NCBI RefSeq assembly: GCF_004801295.1
Contig: NZ_SSOC01000005.1
Location: forward strand, 1-64,000
Direction of reading: 5' to 3'
Origin: Pseudothauera nasutitermitis
GTDB lineage: Bacteria > Pseudomonadota > Gammaproteobacteria > Burkholderiales > Rhodocyclaceae
DNA length: 64,000 nucleotides
Part shown: positions 1 to 8,363 of the stretch, piece by piece
How positions within the stretch are numbered: the stretch's first letter is position 1
Layout: each line of letters starts with the position of its first letter
Notes under the pieces: model-generated
What the model was told of the DNA's origin: nothing
Database searches by the model: none
Seen by the model: the letters and a program-made list of their open reading frames with translations, nothing else
Made by a program: the position numbers and the translations under genes

Positions 1-65
1 TCGACTTGCATGTGTAAAGCATGCCGCCAGCGTTCAATCTGAGCCAGGATCAAACTCTTAAGTTC
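1..65 (-). rRNA. rrs: 16S ribosomal RNA, 5' end only
   Basis: The reverse complement reads through the universal bacterial 16S start, including AGAGTTTGATCCTGGCTCAG followed by ATTGAACGCTGGCGGCATGC, which is typical of Beta- and Gammaproteobacteria. By comparison with the E. coli 5' end the mature RNA should begin near position 65. The gene runs off the left edge, so only about 4 percent of it is present. Its leader and promoter follow at 66-401. Confidence 0.97.
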
Positions 66-192
66 AATCCAGCAAAGTACTCAAAAATCATTACTGACTT
101 TCGCGAGCACTTGAATCATTGCGAAACCATTGCCATCCGAAGATGGCTCGGCCGCACAACAACCAAGCACCCACACTTATCGGTTGTTCAAC

Positions 193-218
193 TTTTTAAA
201 GAACTGCTGCACCAGCAG
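193..218 (-). promoter_or_regulatory. rrn leader boxB-boxA antitermination signal
   Basis: In transcript order, a small hairpin (CTGCTG-GTG-CAGCAG, 204-218) is followed at once by GTTCTTTAAAAA (193-204), a close match to the rrn boxA core TGCTCTTTAA. The boxB-then-boxA order and the place between promoter and 16S are as in E. coli rrn leaders, where NusB/NusE bind boxA. A GTGTGGG-like boxC candidate follows near 170-178. No gene is seen in the leader (66-373). Confidence 0.8.
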
Positions 219-373
219 CGAAGAAGCGAGATTGTGGGGCAATCCAGAAAACTCGTCAACCCCCCTCAAACCAACCAACCCCGGACAACCCAAACCGCCA
301 AATCGCCCGAAAGCCGCTTCTGCGCTCGACCAGAGGGCCGGAAAACACACCGCCCTGCAGCAAAGAGCCGCGA

Positions 374-401
374 ATTATAGGCATAGAAAAAAAACTGTCA
401 A
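374..401 (-). promoter_or_regulatory. rRNA operon promoter (sigma-70)
   Basis: On the minus strand a perfect -35 TTGACA (396-401) and a perfect -10 TATAAT (374-379) are separated by 16 bp containing an A/T-rich run. The position about 310 bp upstream of mature 16S fits an rrn P1-type promoter. Just downstream lies the G/C-rich start region, a likely discriminator. Confidence 0.9.
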
Positions 402-464
402 CCTGGCAACGGAAATCCGCAGCCGGCAAGCTGCGTCCCAGGATGCCGGGCAGGAACCGCCCGT

Positions 465-1862
465 TCAGAGCACCTGATAGACGCGCAGTTCGAAGTCGCG
501 TCCGCTCGCCGCCGCATCGAGCGGCTTGAGCTTGTGCAGACCGCCGTTGGCACTGACGAACAGGGGCACACCGGACATCAGCGCATCCGGAGACACCAGC
601 ACGCGGACTGCCTCGCCCTTGAGCAACGGATCGCACAGCAGGACTTCAGCTGCGGCACGGCCATCGTCGGCGGAAATGATTTCCGGACGCTGGGACACGG
701 TTTCCACGCCGACCAGCCGCCCCTCGCCAGTTGCCCGCTTGCGTCGAACGATGCCGAGGTGCCAGGCATCTCCATCTGCCGAACGCAGGCCGACCAGGTC
801 GCCCATCTGCACTGCGTCGTCCCCTGCGCGGGGAACCAGGGCGCCGATGCCTCCCCGACTGACATCGTACATCTGCCATTCACCGCTCGCCGACGTGCAG
901 GCGCCGCCCTGCAGCAGGGTCTTCAATTCATCGAAGCCACGCACGGCTTCGAGGCGGCCATCGAGCAGATGCCGCCGGTAGCGGCGCAGTGGGGGCATGC
1001 TGGACCAGTGACGCAGCAAGGTCTGCAAGGCGAGCGCGAGCCCCGCTTCGCCGTGACGTCCATTGCCAGCCAGTTCAGCGGGTACGCTGCCCTGGGCCAG
1101 TTGCCCGCTGAGCCCATTGAGAATGCGTACCGCGGCGCCGGGGATCAGGTGCAGCATGCCGGCCATCTGCTCGCCGTGCTCCACCAGACGGCGCGGCGGC
1201 TCGCCATCCGCGGGAACGATACCGTACAGGCTGCTGCCCGCGGGCGAGGAAAGCAGGGAAAGATGGGGCAGCAGCAGATCGATCAGGCGGTCCACGGCGC
1301 CGACGGCATTGGGAGGAATCTGATCCATGCCACAACTCGCGTAGGCCACCGCGCGCAGATACTCCGCATGCAATGCGCGATGCTCCGGGCGGCGCCCGCG
1401 CAATTCGCCGATCAACCGCCAGAGGGTGGCATGACGAGGGCCGCAGGACAGGAATTCCCATTTCACGCGCTGGGCGGCGGCGGCGCACAAGCGCAGGTCG
1501 ATCTGTTCCGCGACGTCTTCGCTCGCCCCTCCTTGCCCGGCCAGGCCGGCATAGGCATCGAGCAGCATGCCGGACACCGCGCATGCTTCGTCGGCCAGAC
1601 GCGGCCAGCCGGCCAGGCCGCGCGACGGCAGGCCTGCGGGATGGTCGAGGACGCGGGCGAGATTCTCGCGCGCATCGTCTTCCAGTTGGGAAATCAGCGA
1701 AAGGCGGGCGGAAGGCGGCAGGCGGTCCGGAATCATCAGGCCGCGCAGCGAGGCTGCCAAGGCCTGCAACCCGGCGATGGCCTGACTGGCGGTGGACGCC
1801 CCCGCACCGCCGGAGGCGGCCGGAGATGGCCGCTCAGCAGCGGTGAGCCTTGCTTCTTCCAT
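465..1862 (-). CDS. PilZ-domain protein, putative c-di-GMP effector
   Basis: A 465-residue cytoplasmic protein without a signal peptide. The C-terminal third carries YDVSRGGIG, matching the [DN]xSxxG half of the PilZ c-di-GMP site, with an arginine cluster (RRYRR) upstream that may supply the RxxxR half. The N-terminal ~300 residues are alpha-helical and Ala/Leu-rich with no recognised domain. I chose the ATG at 1862 because an AGGGAG ribosome site lies 7 nt upstream; the frame stays open to 1955. The gene stands alone between the rrn promoter and the divergent thyA-folA pair. The PilZ call is by motif only; the ligand and partner are unknown. Confidence 0.65.
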   Translation of the reverse strand: MEEARLTAAERPSPAASGGAGASTASQAIAGLQALAASLRGLMIPDRLPPSARLSLISQLEDDARENLARVLDHPAGLPSRGLAGWPRLADEACAVSGMLLDAYAGLAGQGGASEDVAEQIDLRLCAAAAQRVKWEFLSCGPRHATLWRLIGELRGRRPEHRALHAEYLRAVAYASCGMDQIPPNAVGAVDRLIDLLLPHLSLLSSPAGSSLYGIVPADGEPPRRLVEHGEQMAGMLHLIPGAAVRILNGLSGQLAQGSVPAELAGNGRHGEAGLALALQTLLRHWSSMPPLRRYRRHLLDGRLEAVRGFDELKTLLQGGACTSASGEWQMYDVSRGGIGALVPRAGDDAVQMGDLVGLRSADGDAWHLGIVRRKRATGEGRLVGVETVSQRPEIISADDGRAAAEVLLCDPLLKGEAVRVLVSPDALMSGVPLFVSANGGLHKLKPLDAAASGRDFELRVYQVL

Positions 1863-1981
1863 TCCTGTTCTCCCTCGCGCGCCGCGCCGGCCGGTGTGTT
1901 CGGCCAGGCGATCGAATGCCCGGAGATTAGCATAGGCAGTCCGCGCTAGAATCATGACTTCACCCCACGGGAAACGGATTC

Positions 1982-2776
1982 ATGCGCCAGTACCACGAAC
2001 TCATGCGGCATGTGCTCGAACACGGGCACCGCAAGACCGACCGCACCGGCACGGGCACCTTGTCGGTGTTCGGCTGGCAGATGCGCTTCGATCTGGGGGA
2101 AGGCTTTCCGCTGCTGACCACCAAGAAGCTGCACACGCGCTCGATCATCCATGAGCTGCTGTGGTTCCTGCGCGGCGACACCAACATCCAGTATTTGAAG
2201 GACAACGGGGTGTCGATCTGGGACGAATGGGCCGACGAGAACGGCGACCTGGGTCCGGTGTACGGCAAGCAGTGGCGGCGCTGGGAGACCGCCGACGGAC
2301 GCACGGTGGACCAGATCGCCCAATTGGTGGAAGGGTTGAAGAACAACCCGGATTCGCGCCGCCATCTGGTGTGCGCGTGGAACCCCGGCGAAGTCGGCAG
2401 CATGGCGCTGCCGCCCTGCCACGCGCTGTTCCAGTTCTACGTGGCGGACGGCAAGTTGTCCTGCCAGCTCTACCAGCGCAGCGCGGACATCTTCCTCGGC
2501 GTACCGTTCAACATCGCTTCCTACGCGCTGTTTACTTTGATGATGGCGCAGGTGTGCGGCTACGAGCCGGGCGATTTCGTGTGGACCGGCGGCGACTGCC
2601 ATCTGTACGCCAACCATCTCGATCAGGCCCGCCTGCAACTGAGCCGCGAGCTGCGCCCGTTGCCGACGCTGCGCCTGAACCCGGCGGTGAAGGATCTGCT
2701 TGCCTTCCGCTTCGAGGACTTCACCCTGGAAGGTTACGATCCGCACCCGCACATCAAGGCGGAGGTAGCAGTATGA
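1982..2776 (+). CDS. thyA: thymidylate synthase
   Basis: Folate-dependent conversion of dUMP to dTMP using methylene-tetrahydrofolate. The 264-residue length equals E. coli ThyA. The catalytic cysteine is in [10 protein letters not shown] at residue 146, the same number as in E. coli, and the dUMP-binding QRSADIFLG segment follows. The stop overlaps the folA start (ATGA), so the two are translationally coupled. This is the classic pairing, since ThyA produces the dihydrofolate that FolA reduces. A TAGAAT -10-like sequence lies near 1946. Confidence 0.97.
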   Translation: MRQYHELMRHVLEHGHRKTDRTGTGTLSVFGWQMRFDLGEGFPLLTTKKLHTRSIIHELLWFLRGDTNIQYLKDNGVSIWDEWADENGDLGPVYGKQWRRWETADGRTVDQIAQLVEGLKNNPDSRRHLVCAWNPGEVGSMALPPCHALFQFYVADGKLSCQLYQRSADIFLGVPFNIASYALFTLMMAQVCGYEPGDFVWTGGDCHLYANHLDQARLQLSRELRPLPTLRLNPAVKDLLAFRFEDFTLEGYDPHPHIKAEVAV

Positions 2777-3276
2777 ACAATCCAGAGTTGGTGCTGATCG
2801 CCGCGGTGGCGCGCAACGGCGTGATCGGCCGCGAGAACGCGCTGCCCTGGCGGCTGCGCGCCGATCTGGCGCATTTCAAGGCCACCACCACCGGGCATCC
2901 GGTGTTGATGGGGCGCAAGACCTGGGAATCCCTCGGCCGACCGCTGCCGGGACGGCGCAATCTGGTGCTGAGCCGCGACCCGGCCTGGCGGGCGGACGGC
3001 GCGGAAGGCTTCACCAGCGCGGCGGCGGCACTGCGGGCCGCAGGCGGCGCCGAACGCGTGTTCGTGATCGGCGGCGCCGAGTTGTACCGCCAGTTGATCG
3101 ACCAGGCCGACACGGTCATGCTCACCGAGGTGTGGGCCGACGTGGAGGGCGATGCGCACTTCCCCGGATTCGATCGCCAGCAGTTCGAGGAAATTGCCCG
3201 CGAACCGCGCCAGGCCGACGCCGACAACGAGTTCGACTTCGACTTCGTCACCTATCGCCGACGGCGCGCGCACTGA
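2773..3276 (+). CDS. folA: dihydrofolate reductase
   Basis: Reduces dihydrofolate to tetrahydrofolate with NADPH. It is 167 residues, usual for the family. Visible motifs are the N-terminal [11 protein letters not shown] strand, [13 protein letters not shown] (active-site acidic residue after the LPW), [14 protein letters not shown], and the [14 protein letters not shown]-site segment. The start is fixed by the 4-base overlap with thyA. A strong terminator follows within 13 bp, so thyA-folA forms a complete two-gene operon. Confidence 0.97.
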   Translation: MNNPELVLIAAVARNGVIGRENALPWRLRADLAHFKATTTGHPVLMGRKTWESLGRPLPGRRNLVLSRDPAWRADGAEGFTSAAAALRAAGGAERVFVIGGAELYRQLIDQADTVMLTEVWADVEGDAHFPGFDRQQFEEIAREPRQADADNEFDFDFVTYRRRRAH

Positions 3277-3288
3277 GCCGGAATACAA

Positions 3289-3314
3289 AAGGCCGCCCTG
3301 GGGCGGCCTTTTTT
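3289..3314. terminator. bidirectional rho-independent terminator
   Basis: A 10-bp stem (AAGGCCGCCC / GGGCGGCCTT) with a 2-nt loop, flanked by A-run and T-run on the two sides. It sits between the convergent folA and decarboxylase genes and can serve both. Confidence 0.92.
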
Positions 3315-3327
3315 CATCGTGCGTCGT

Positions 3328-5580
3328 TCAATCCTGGCGCACGCAATCCACGAAGTAGTGCAGCTCACCGTTGCGCTCCTCGCGTACGAGGCCGTGGATG
3401 TCGGTCTCGAAACCCGGGAAGGCCGCATTGAAGTCGCGCGCGAAGCGCAGGTAGCGGCAGATCGTCCCGTTGAAGCGCTCGCCCGGGATCAGCAGGGGGA
3501 TGCCCGGCGGGTACGGGGTGACCAGCATGGCGGTGACCCGGCCTTCCAGTTCGTCGATGGCCACACGCTCGATCTCGCGGTGGGCCATCTTGGCGAAGGC
3601 GTCGGCCGGCTTCATGGCCGGCACCATGTCCGACAAATACATCTCGGTGGTCAGGCGGGCGACGTCGTGCGCCTTGTAGAAGCTGTGGATCTGCGCGCAC
3701 AGGTCCTTCAGGCCGACCTTCTCGTAGCGCGGGTGCTTGGCGATGAAGTCCGGCATCACGCGCCACAGGGGCTGGTTGCGGTCGTAGTCGTCCTTGAACT
3801 GCTGCAGTTCGGTCACCAGGGTGTTCCAGCGCCCCTTGGTGATGCCGATGGTGAACATGATGAAGAAGGAGTACAGCCCGGTCTTCTCGACGATGATGCC
3901 GTGCTCGGCCAGATAGCGCGTGAGGATGCCGGCGGGAATGCCCGAATCGGCGAAGTCGCCATCCACGTCCAGCCCCGGGGTGATCACCGTGGCCTTGATC
4001 GGGTCGAGCATGTTGAAGCCTTCGGCCAGTTCGCCGAAGCCGTGCCAGCGCTCGCCGGCCTTGAGCATCCAGTCTTCGCGGGTGCCCATGCCCTCCTCGG
4101 CCAGATATTCCGGCCCCCACACCTTGAACCACCAGTCGTCGGCGCCGAAGTCCGCCTCCACCTTGCGCATCGCGCGGCGGAATTCCACGGCCTCGGCCAG
4201 CGATTCCTCGACCAGCGCAGTGCCGCCCGGCGGCTCCATCATCGCCGCGGCCACGTCGCACGAGGCGATGATGGCGTACTGCGGGCTGGTGGAGGTGTGC
4301 ATCAGATAGGCTTCGTTGAAGATGTCGCGGTCCAGCTTGCGGGTCTCGGAGTCCTGCACGAGGATCTGCGAGGCTTGGCTGAGGCCGGCCAGCAGTTTGT
4401 GGGTGGACTGGGTGGAGAACACCATGGATTCGCGGCAGCGCGGGCGGTCCGCGCCGATGGCGTGGTAGTCGCCATAGAAATCGTGGAAGGCCGCATGCGG
4501 CAGCCAGGCTTCGTCGAAGTGCAGGGTGTCGATCTGCCCGTCCAGCATCTCCTTGATGGCTTCCACGTTGTACAGCACGCCGTCGTAGGTGGATTGCGTA
4601 ATGGTCAGGATGCGCGGTTTCTTGCCGCCGGCGCCGTTGGCGAACGGGTTGGCGGCGATCTTCTTGCGGATGTTCTCCATGGAGAACTCGGCGAGCGGAA
4701 TCGGGCCGATGATGCCGTAGTGGTTGCGCGTGGGGGTGAGGAACACCGGCACCGCGCCGGTCATGATGATGGAGTGCAGGATGGATTTGTGGCAGTTGCG
4801 GTCCACCACCACGATATCGCCCGGCGCCACGGTGGTGTGCCAGACCATCTTGTTGGACGTGGAGGTGCCGTTGGTGACGAAGTACAGGTGATCGCAGTTG
4901 AAGATGCGCGCGGCGTTGCGCTCCGAGGCGGCCACCGGGCCGGTGTGGTCGAGCAGCTGGCCGAGTTCTTCCACCGCGTTGCACACGTCGGCACGCAGCA
5001 TGTTCTCACCGAAGAACTGGTGGAACATCTGCCCCACCGGGCTCTTCAGGAAAGCCACGCCGCCCGAGTGCCCCGGGCAGTGCCAGGAGTAGGAGCCGTC
5101 CGCCGCGTAGTGGGTCAGCGCGCGGAAGAACGGCGGGGCCAGCGTTTCCAGGTAGTTCTTGGCCTCGCGCACCACGTAGCGCGCGATGAACTCCGGGGTG
5201 TCCTCGAACATGTGGATGAAGCCGTGCATCTCGCGCAGCACGTCGTTGGGGATGTGCCGGCTGGTGCGTGTCTCGCCGTGCAGGAAGATGGGGATGTCGG
5301 CGTTGCGGAAGCGGATTTCCTCGACGAAGGCGCGCAGCCCGGCGATGGCCTTGTCCGAGGCTTCCGACGAGGAGAACTCCTCGTCGTCGATGGACAGGAT
5401 GAAGGCCGAGCCGCGGCTCTGCTGCTGGGCGAAGGAGGTCAGGTCGCCGTAGCTGGTGACGCCGAGCACCTCCATGCCTTCGTCCTCGATGGCCTTGGCC
5501 AGCGCGCGGATGCCCAGGCCCGAGGTGTTCTCGGAGCGGAAGTCTTCATCGATGATGATGACCGGGAAATGAAAGCGCAT
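3328..5580 (-). CDS. Orn/Lys/Arg decarboxylase (class I, AdiA/LdcI type)
   Basis: A PLP enzyme of 750 residues with three parts: an N-terminal response-regulator-like wing domain (about 1-125), the PLP-binding core, and a C-terminal domain ending in the conserved PYPPGIPLLIPGE motif. The Schiff-base lysine is in STQSTHKLLAG (K395), and WHCPGHSGG and LHFDEAW also match the family. Length is nearer AdiA (about 755) than LdcI (about 715), but arginine, lysine or ornithine cannot be assigned from sequence alone. The start at 5580 has AGGAG/GAAGG just upstream. In free-living cells such enzymes act in acid resistance or polyamine synthesis. Confidence 0.9.
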   Translation of the reverse strand: MRFHFPVIIIDEDFRSENTSGLGIRALAKAIEDEGMEVLGVTSYGDLTSFAQQQSRGSAFILSIDDEEFSSSEASDKAIAGLRAFVEEIRFRNADIPIFLHGETRTSRHIPNDVLREMHGFIHMFEDTPEFIARYVVREAKNYLETLAPPFFRALTHYAADGSYSWHCPGHSGGVAFLKSPVGQMFHQFFGENMLRADVCNAVEELGQLLDHTGPVAASERNAARIFNCDHLYFVTNGTSTSNKMVWHTTVAPGDIVVVDRNCHKSILHSIIMTGAVPVFLTPTRNHYGIIGPIPLAEFSMENIRKKIAANPFANGAGGKKPRILTITQSTYDGVLYNVEAIKEMLDGQIDTLHFDEAWLPHAAFHDFYGDYHAIGADRPRCRESMVFSTQSTHKLLAGLSQASQILVQDSETRKLDRDIFNEAYLMHTSTSPQYAIIASCDVAAAMMEPPGGTALVEESLAEAVEFRRAMRKVEADFGADDWWFKVWGPEYLAEEGMGTREDWMLKAGERWHGFGELAEGFNMLDPIKATVITPGLDVDGDFADSGIPAGILTRYLAEHGIIVEKTGLYSFFIMFTIGITKGRWNTLVTELQQFKDDYDRNQPLWRVMPDFIAKHPRYEKVGLKDLCAQIHSFYKAHDVARLTTEMYLSDMVPAMKPADAFAKMAHREIERVAIDELEGRVTAMLVTPYPPGIPLLIPGERFNGTICRYLRFARDFNAAFPGFETDIHGLVREERNGELHYFVDCVRQD

Positions 5581-5675
5581 CCTTCTCTCCTGCGTCCCGC
5601 CCCGGCGCGGTGCCGGGGCAAAAGGGCATGTTACCCGTGTGGTGGTTGCCGCCGCGTTACCGCCGGAAAGCACAA

Positions 5676-5694
5676 GGGGCCGGCAACCGGCCCC
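5676..5694 (-). terminator. possible terminator hairpin downstream of dcd
   Basis: An 8-bp GGGGCCGG/CCGGCCCC stem with a 3-nt loop lies in the 141-bp gap between dcd and the decarboxylase. On the minus strand it is followed by a weak T-containing stretch (TTGTGCTTT). The structure is clear; the terminator role is inferred. Confidence 0.5.
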
Positions 5695-5721
5695 CATGAT
5701 TCCGCCGTCGCGCGTGGGCGT

Positions 5722-6288
5722 TCAGATTTTCGGCAGGGTCACGCCGGTCTGTCCGAGATACTTGCCGCCACGGTCCTTGTACGAGGTTTCGCAGACCTCG
5801 TCGGACTCGAAGAACAGCATCTGCGCCACGCCCTCGTTGGCGTAGATCTTGGCCGGCAGCGGCGTGGTGTTGGAGAACTCCAGCGTCACGTGGCCTTCCC
5901 ATTCGGGCTCCAGCGGGGTGACGTTGACGATGATGCCGCAGCGCGCGTAGGTGCTCTTGCCCAGGCACACGGTGAGGATGCTGCGCGGAATGCGGAAGTA
6001 CTCGACGGTGCGCGCCAGCGCGAAGGAGTTCGGCGGGATGATGCACACGTCGCCGGTGAAATCGACGAAGTTGCGCGCGTCGAAATCCTTGGGGTCGACG
6101 ATGGTCGAGTTGATGTTGGTGAAGATCTTGAATTCGTTCGCGCAGCGCACGTCGTAGCCGTAGCTCGAGGTGCCGTAGGACACGATGCGGCCATTCTCGT
6201 TGGTGCGCACCAGCTCGGGTGCGAACGGCTCGATCATGCCGTGCTGTTCCGCCATGCGGCGGATCCACTTGTCGGACTTGATGGACAT
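5722..6288 (-). CDS. dcd: dCTP deaminase
   Basis: Deaminates dCTP to dUTP, feeding dUMP to thymidylate synthase. The 188-residue length is the family norm. Conserved segments include [12 protein letters not shown], the [15 protein letters not shown] strand and [11 protein letters not shown], with the usual SSYGYD and substrate-binding RS/T residues. I chose the start [11 protein letters not shown] at 6288, preceded by AAGGAA; the frame continues upstream without family similarity. Its presence about 3 kb from thyA-folA links three pyrimidine/folate steps in the same neighbourhood. Confidence 0.96.
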   Translation of the reverse strand: MSIKSDKWIRRMAEQHGMIEPFAPELVRTNENGRIVSYGTSSYGYDVRCANEFKIFTNINSTIVDPKDFDARNFVDFTGDVCIIPPNSFALARTVEYFRIPRSILTVCLGKSTYARCGIIVNVTPLEPEWEGHVTLEFSNTTPLPAKIYANEGVAQMLFFESDEVCETSYKDRGGKYLGQTGVTLPKI

Positions 6289-6370
6289 CGGCGCGAATTC
6301 CTTGGCCGCCGGGGCCGGCGGGTGAAAAATCCGCGTAGTGTAGGGCAAGCGCACGCGAATCGAAAGCGCC

Positions 6371-6404
6371 GCGGCGGACGGGCCGGCAGGGGCCCGTCCG
6401 CCGC
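6371..6404 (-). terminator. strong hairpin after apbC
   Basis: A perfect 14-bp G/C stem (GCGGCGGACGGGCC and its complement) with a 6-nt loop directly after the apbC stop. The T-tract is poor (GGCGCTTTC), so it may be a weak terminator or an mRNA 3'-end stabiliser. Confidence 0.6.
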
Positions 6405-6411
6405 CCGGTGC

Positions 6412-7503
6412 TCAGGTGTTCTGCACCACGATGTTGGGGAATTTGTGGCTCATGTCCTTGGCCTTTTCGGCCACGCGCACGGCCACCTTGCGGGCGATCT
6501 CGCGGTACAGCGCGGCCACCCGGCCGTCCGGATCGGCCACCACGGTGGGCGCGCCGCCGTCGGCCTGCTGGCGGATGTGCAGGTCCAGCGGCAGGGCGCC
6601 GAGGAAGGGGATGCCGTAGTCCGCACAGAGCTTCTGCCCGCCGCCGGTGCCGAAGATGTGTTCTTCGTGGCCGCAGTTGGAACAGATGTGGATGCTCATG
6701 TTCTCCACCACGCCGACGATGGGCACGCCGACCTTCTCGAACATCTTCAACCCCTTGCGCGCGTCCAGCAGGGCGATGTCCTGCGGGGTGGTGACGATCA
6801 CCGCGCCGGTCACCGGCACGCTCTGCGACAGGGTGAGCTGGATGTCGCCGGTGCCCGGCGGCATGTCGATGATCAGGTAGTCCAGATCCTTCCAGTTGGT
6901 GTCCTTGAGCAACTGGTTGAGGGCCTGCGTGGCCATCGGGCCGCGCCACACCATGGGCGTTTCCTGATCGACCAGGAAGCCGATGGACATCGCCTGGATG
7001 CCGTGCGCCTCCAGCGGCTCCATGCTCTTGCCGTCCAGCGATTGCGGGCGCTCGGCGCCGATGCCCAGCATCTGCGGCTGCGAGGGGCCGTAGATGTCGG
7101 CGTCCAGCAGCCCGACGCGCGCGCCCTCGGCAGCCAGCGCCAGCGCCAGGTTGACCGCCGTGGTGCTCTTGCCCACGCCGCCCTTGCCGGAGGCCACGGC
7201 GATGATGTTGCGCACGCCGGGCAGCAGCTTCACGCCATGCTGCACCGCATGCGCGACGATCTTGCTGCGCACGTCCACTTCCACGCTGGTCACGCCCGGC
7301 AGCTTGCCCACGGCCTCGGCCAACAGGGCGCGGATCGGCTCGATCTGGCTGTTCGCCGGATAGCCCAGTTCCACCGTGAAGCTCACCCGGCCGTCGCGCA
7401 CGGCGAGGTCGCGGATACCTCGCGCGGAGGCGAAATCCTTGCCGGTGTTCGGATCGATCACGCTCTTCAGCGCATCGTTGATGGATTCGACGGTCACACT
7501 CAT
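6412..7503 (-). CDS. apbC: iron-sulfur cluster carrier protein ApbC/Mrp
   Basis: A 363-residue P-loop ATPase that binds and transfers Fe-S clusters in the cytoplasm. The N-terminal ~85 residues are a MIP18/DUF59-like domain, followed by a ParA/MinD-type ATPase with the deviant Walker A SGKGGVGKST. The cluster-binding CSNCG pair sits in ENMSIHICSNCGHEE. The ATG at 7503 has GAGGA upstream. It is divergent from the lipoprotein gene at 7655, with 151 bp between for promoters. Confidence 0.95.
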   Translation of the reverse strand: MSVTVESINDALKSVIDPNTGKDFASARGIRDLAVRDGRVSFTVELGYPANSQIEPIRALLAEAVGKLPGVTSVEVDVRSKIVAHAVQHGVKLLPGVRNIIAVASGKGGVGKSTTAVNLALALAAEGARVGLLDADIYGPSQPQMLGIGAERPQSLDGKSMEPLEAHGIQAMSIGFLVDQETPMVWRGPMATQALNQLLKDTNWKDLDYLIIDMPPGTGDIQLTLSQSVPVTGAVIVTTPQDIALLDARKGLKMFEKVGVPIVGVVENMSIHICSNCGHEEHIFGTGGGQKLCADYGIPFLGALPLDLHIRQQADGGAPTVVADPDGRVAALYREIARKVAVRVAEKAKDMSHKFPNIVVQNT

Positions 7504-7654
7504 TTGATTCGGTCCTCAGGGGGCCCGCCGGGCGGGCGCAACGCAGCGGATGATACCGGAGCGCCGGACGGCGCTCACCCTCTTCGCCGGCAGGGTTTAT
7601 CGACACGGGCGCGGCGCGCTACCATCCCCGCCTTGCGCTTTCCAGGCTTCGACC

Positions 7655-8221
7655 ATGTCCGTGCCGTTCCGCTCCCTGCCGCTCGCCGCATTGCTCTGCG
7701 CGCTGCTCGCGGCCTGTGCCACCGTACCCGGCGACACGCCGCCGCCCCCTGCGAGCAGCCCCGCCTCCACGCCGGCCCGCCCGGTGATCGACTGGGCGGG
7801 CATCTCCGCCGGGCTGGCCCGCGAACTGGAGGCATTGCCGGGCATCCAGCTGGATCGACAGGATGAGGGCGCGCTGCGCCTGCGCATTCCGGCAGCCGAC
7901 GGTTTTGCTTCCGGGCAGAACACCCCGCGCGCCGAACTCGCCGCCCGGCTCGACCGCATCGCGGCCGTCCTGCGCACCCAGCCGATGGCGGCGGTGGAGG
8001 TGATCGGCCACACCGACAGCCTGGGCAGCGAACTCTTCAACCTGCGACTGTCCATCGAACGCGCGGAGGCGGTCATGGAAGCCCTGCGCGGCCGCGGCGT
8101 CGAACTGTTGCGTCTGTCCGCCGACGGACGCGGCGAGGCCGAACCGATCGCCGACAACGGCACGCCGGAGGGCCGCGCCACCAACCGGCGGGTCGAACTG
8201 ATCCTGCGCCCACTTTACTAG
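7655..8221 (+). CDS. OmpA-family outer-membrane lipoprotein
   Basis: A 188-residue lipoprotein. The signal peptide ends in a lipobox LLAAC (Cys21) and is followed by a Pro-rich linker. The C-terminal ~110 residues are an OmpA/MotB peptidoglycan-binding domain with EVIGHTDSLGSELFNLRLS and the NRRVEL end motif. It should anchor outer membrane to cell wall, Pal/YiaD style. The start was chosen at the methionine of the signal peptide; an upstream in-frame ATG at 7550 would destroy the signal. It is not next to tol genes, so it is unlikely to be Pal itself. Confidence 0.88.
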   Translation: MSVPFRSLPLAALLCALLAACATVPGDTPPPPASSPASTPARPVIDWAGISAGLARELEALPGIQLDRQDEGALRLRIPAADGFASGQNTPRAELAARLDRIAAVLRTQPMAAVEVIGHTDSLGSELFNLRLSIERAEAVMEALRGRGVELLRLSADGRGEAEPIADNGTPEGRATNRRVELILRPLY

Positions 8222-8227
8222 CCCCCT

Positions 8228-8295
8228 GCAGGAGCAGCCTTGGCCGCGATCCGTGGCAGTTCGGACGCTGTTATCCCGGGCAAGCCCGCTCCTGC
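8228..8295. repeat. REP-like palindromic element
   Basis: A 68-bp element bounded by GCAGGAGC and its exact complement GCTCCTGC, with internal CCTTGGCCGCGATC and CGGGCAAGCCCG. This layout (GGAGC-GG-CTTG-GCCGCGAT) matches the REP sequences scattered in Pseudomonas, Xanthomonas and some Betaproteobacteria. It lies 7 bp after the lipoprotein stop and may also end that transcript. Only one copy is seen here. Confidence 0.6.
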
Positions 8296-8363
8296 GCCAC
8301 AATCGTCCGCGTGCGGGCGCCAGCGTTTGTTAAGATTTCGGTTTTCGCCTCAGCCCATACGAC

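Noticed and set aside
3319-7866. A 1515-codon open frame opposite the decarboxylase, dcd and apbC genes
   Set aside because: It is antisense to three well-supported genes and its translation is a low-complexity Val/Ala/Arg/Gly/His string typical of the third-codon bias of high-GC DNA.
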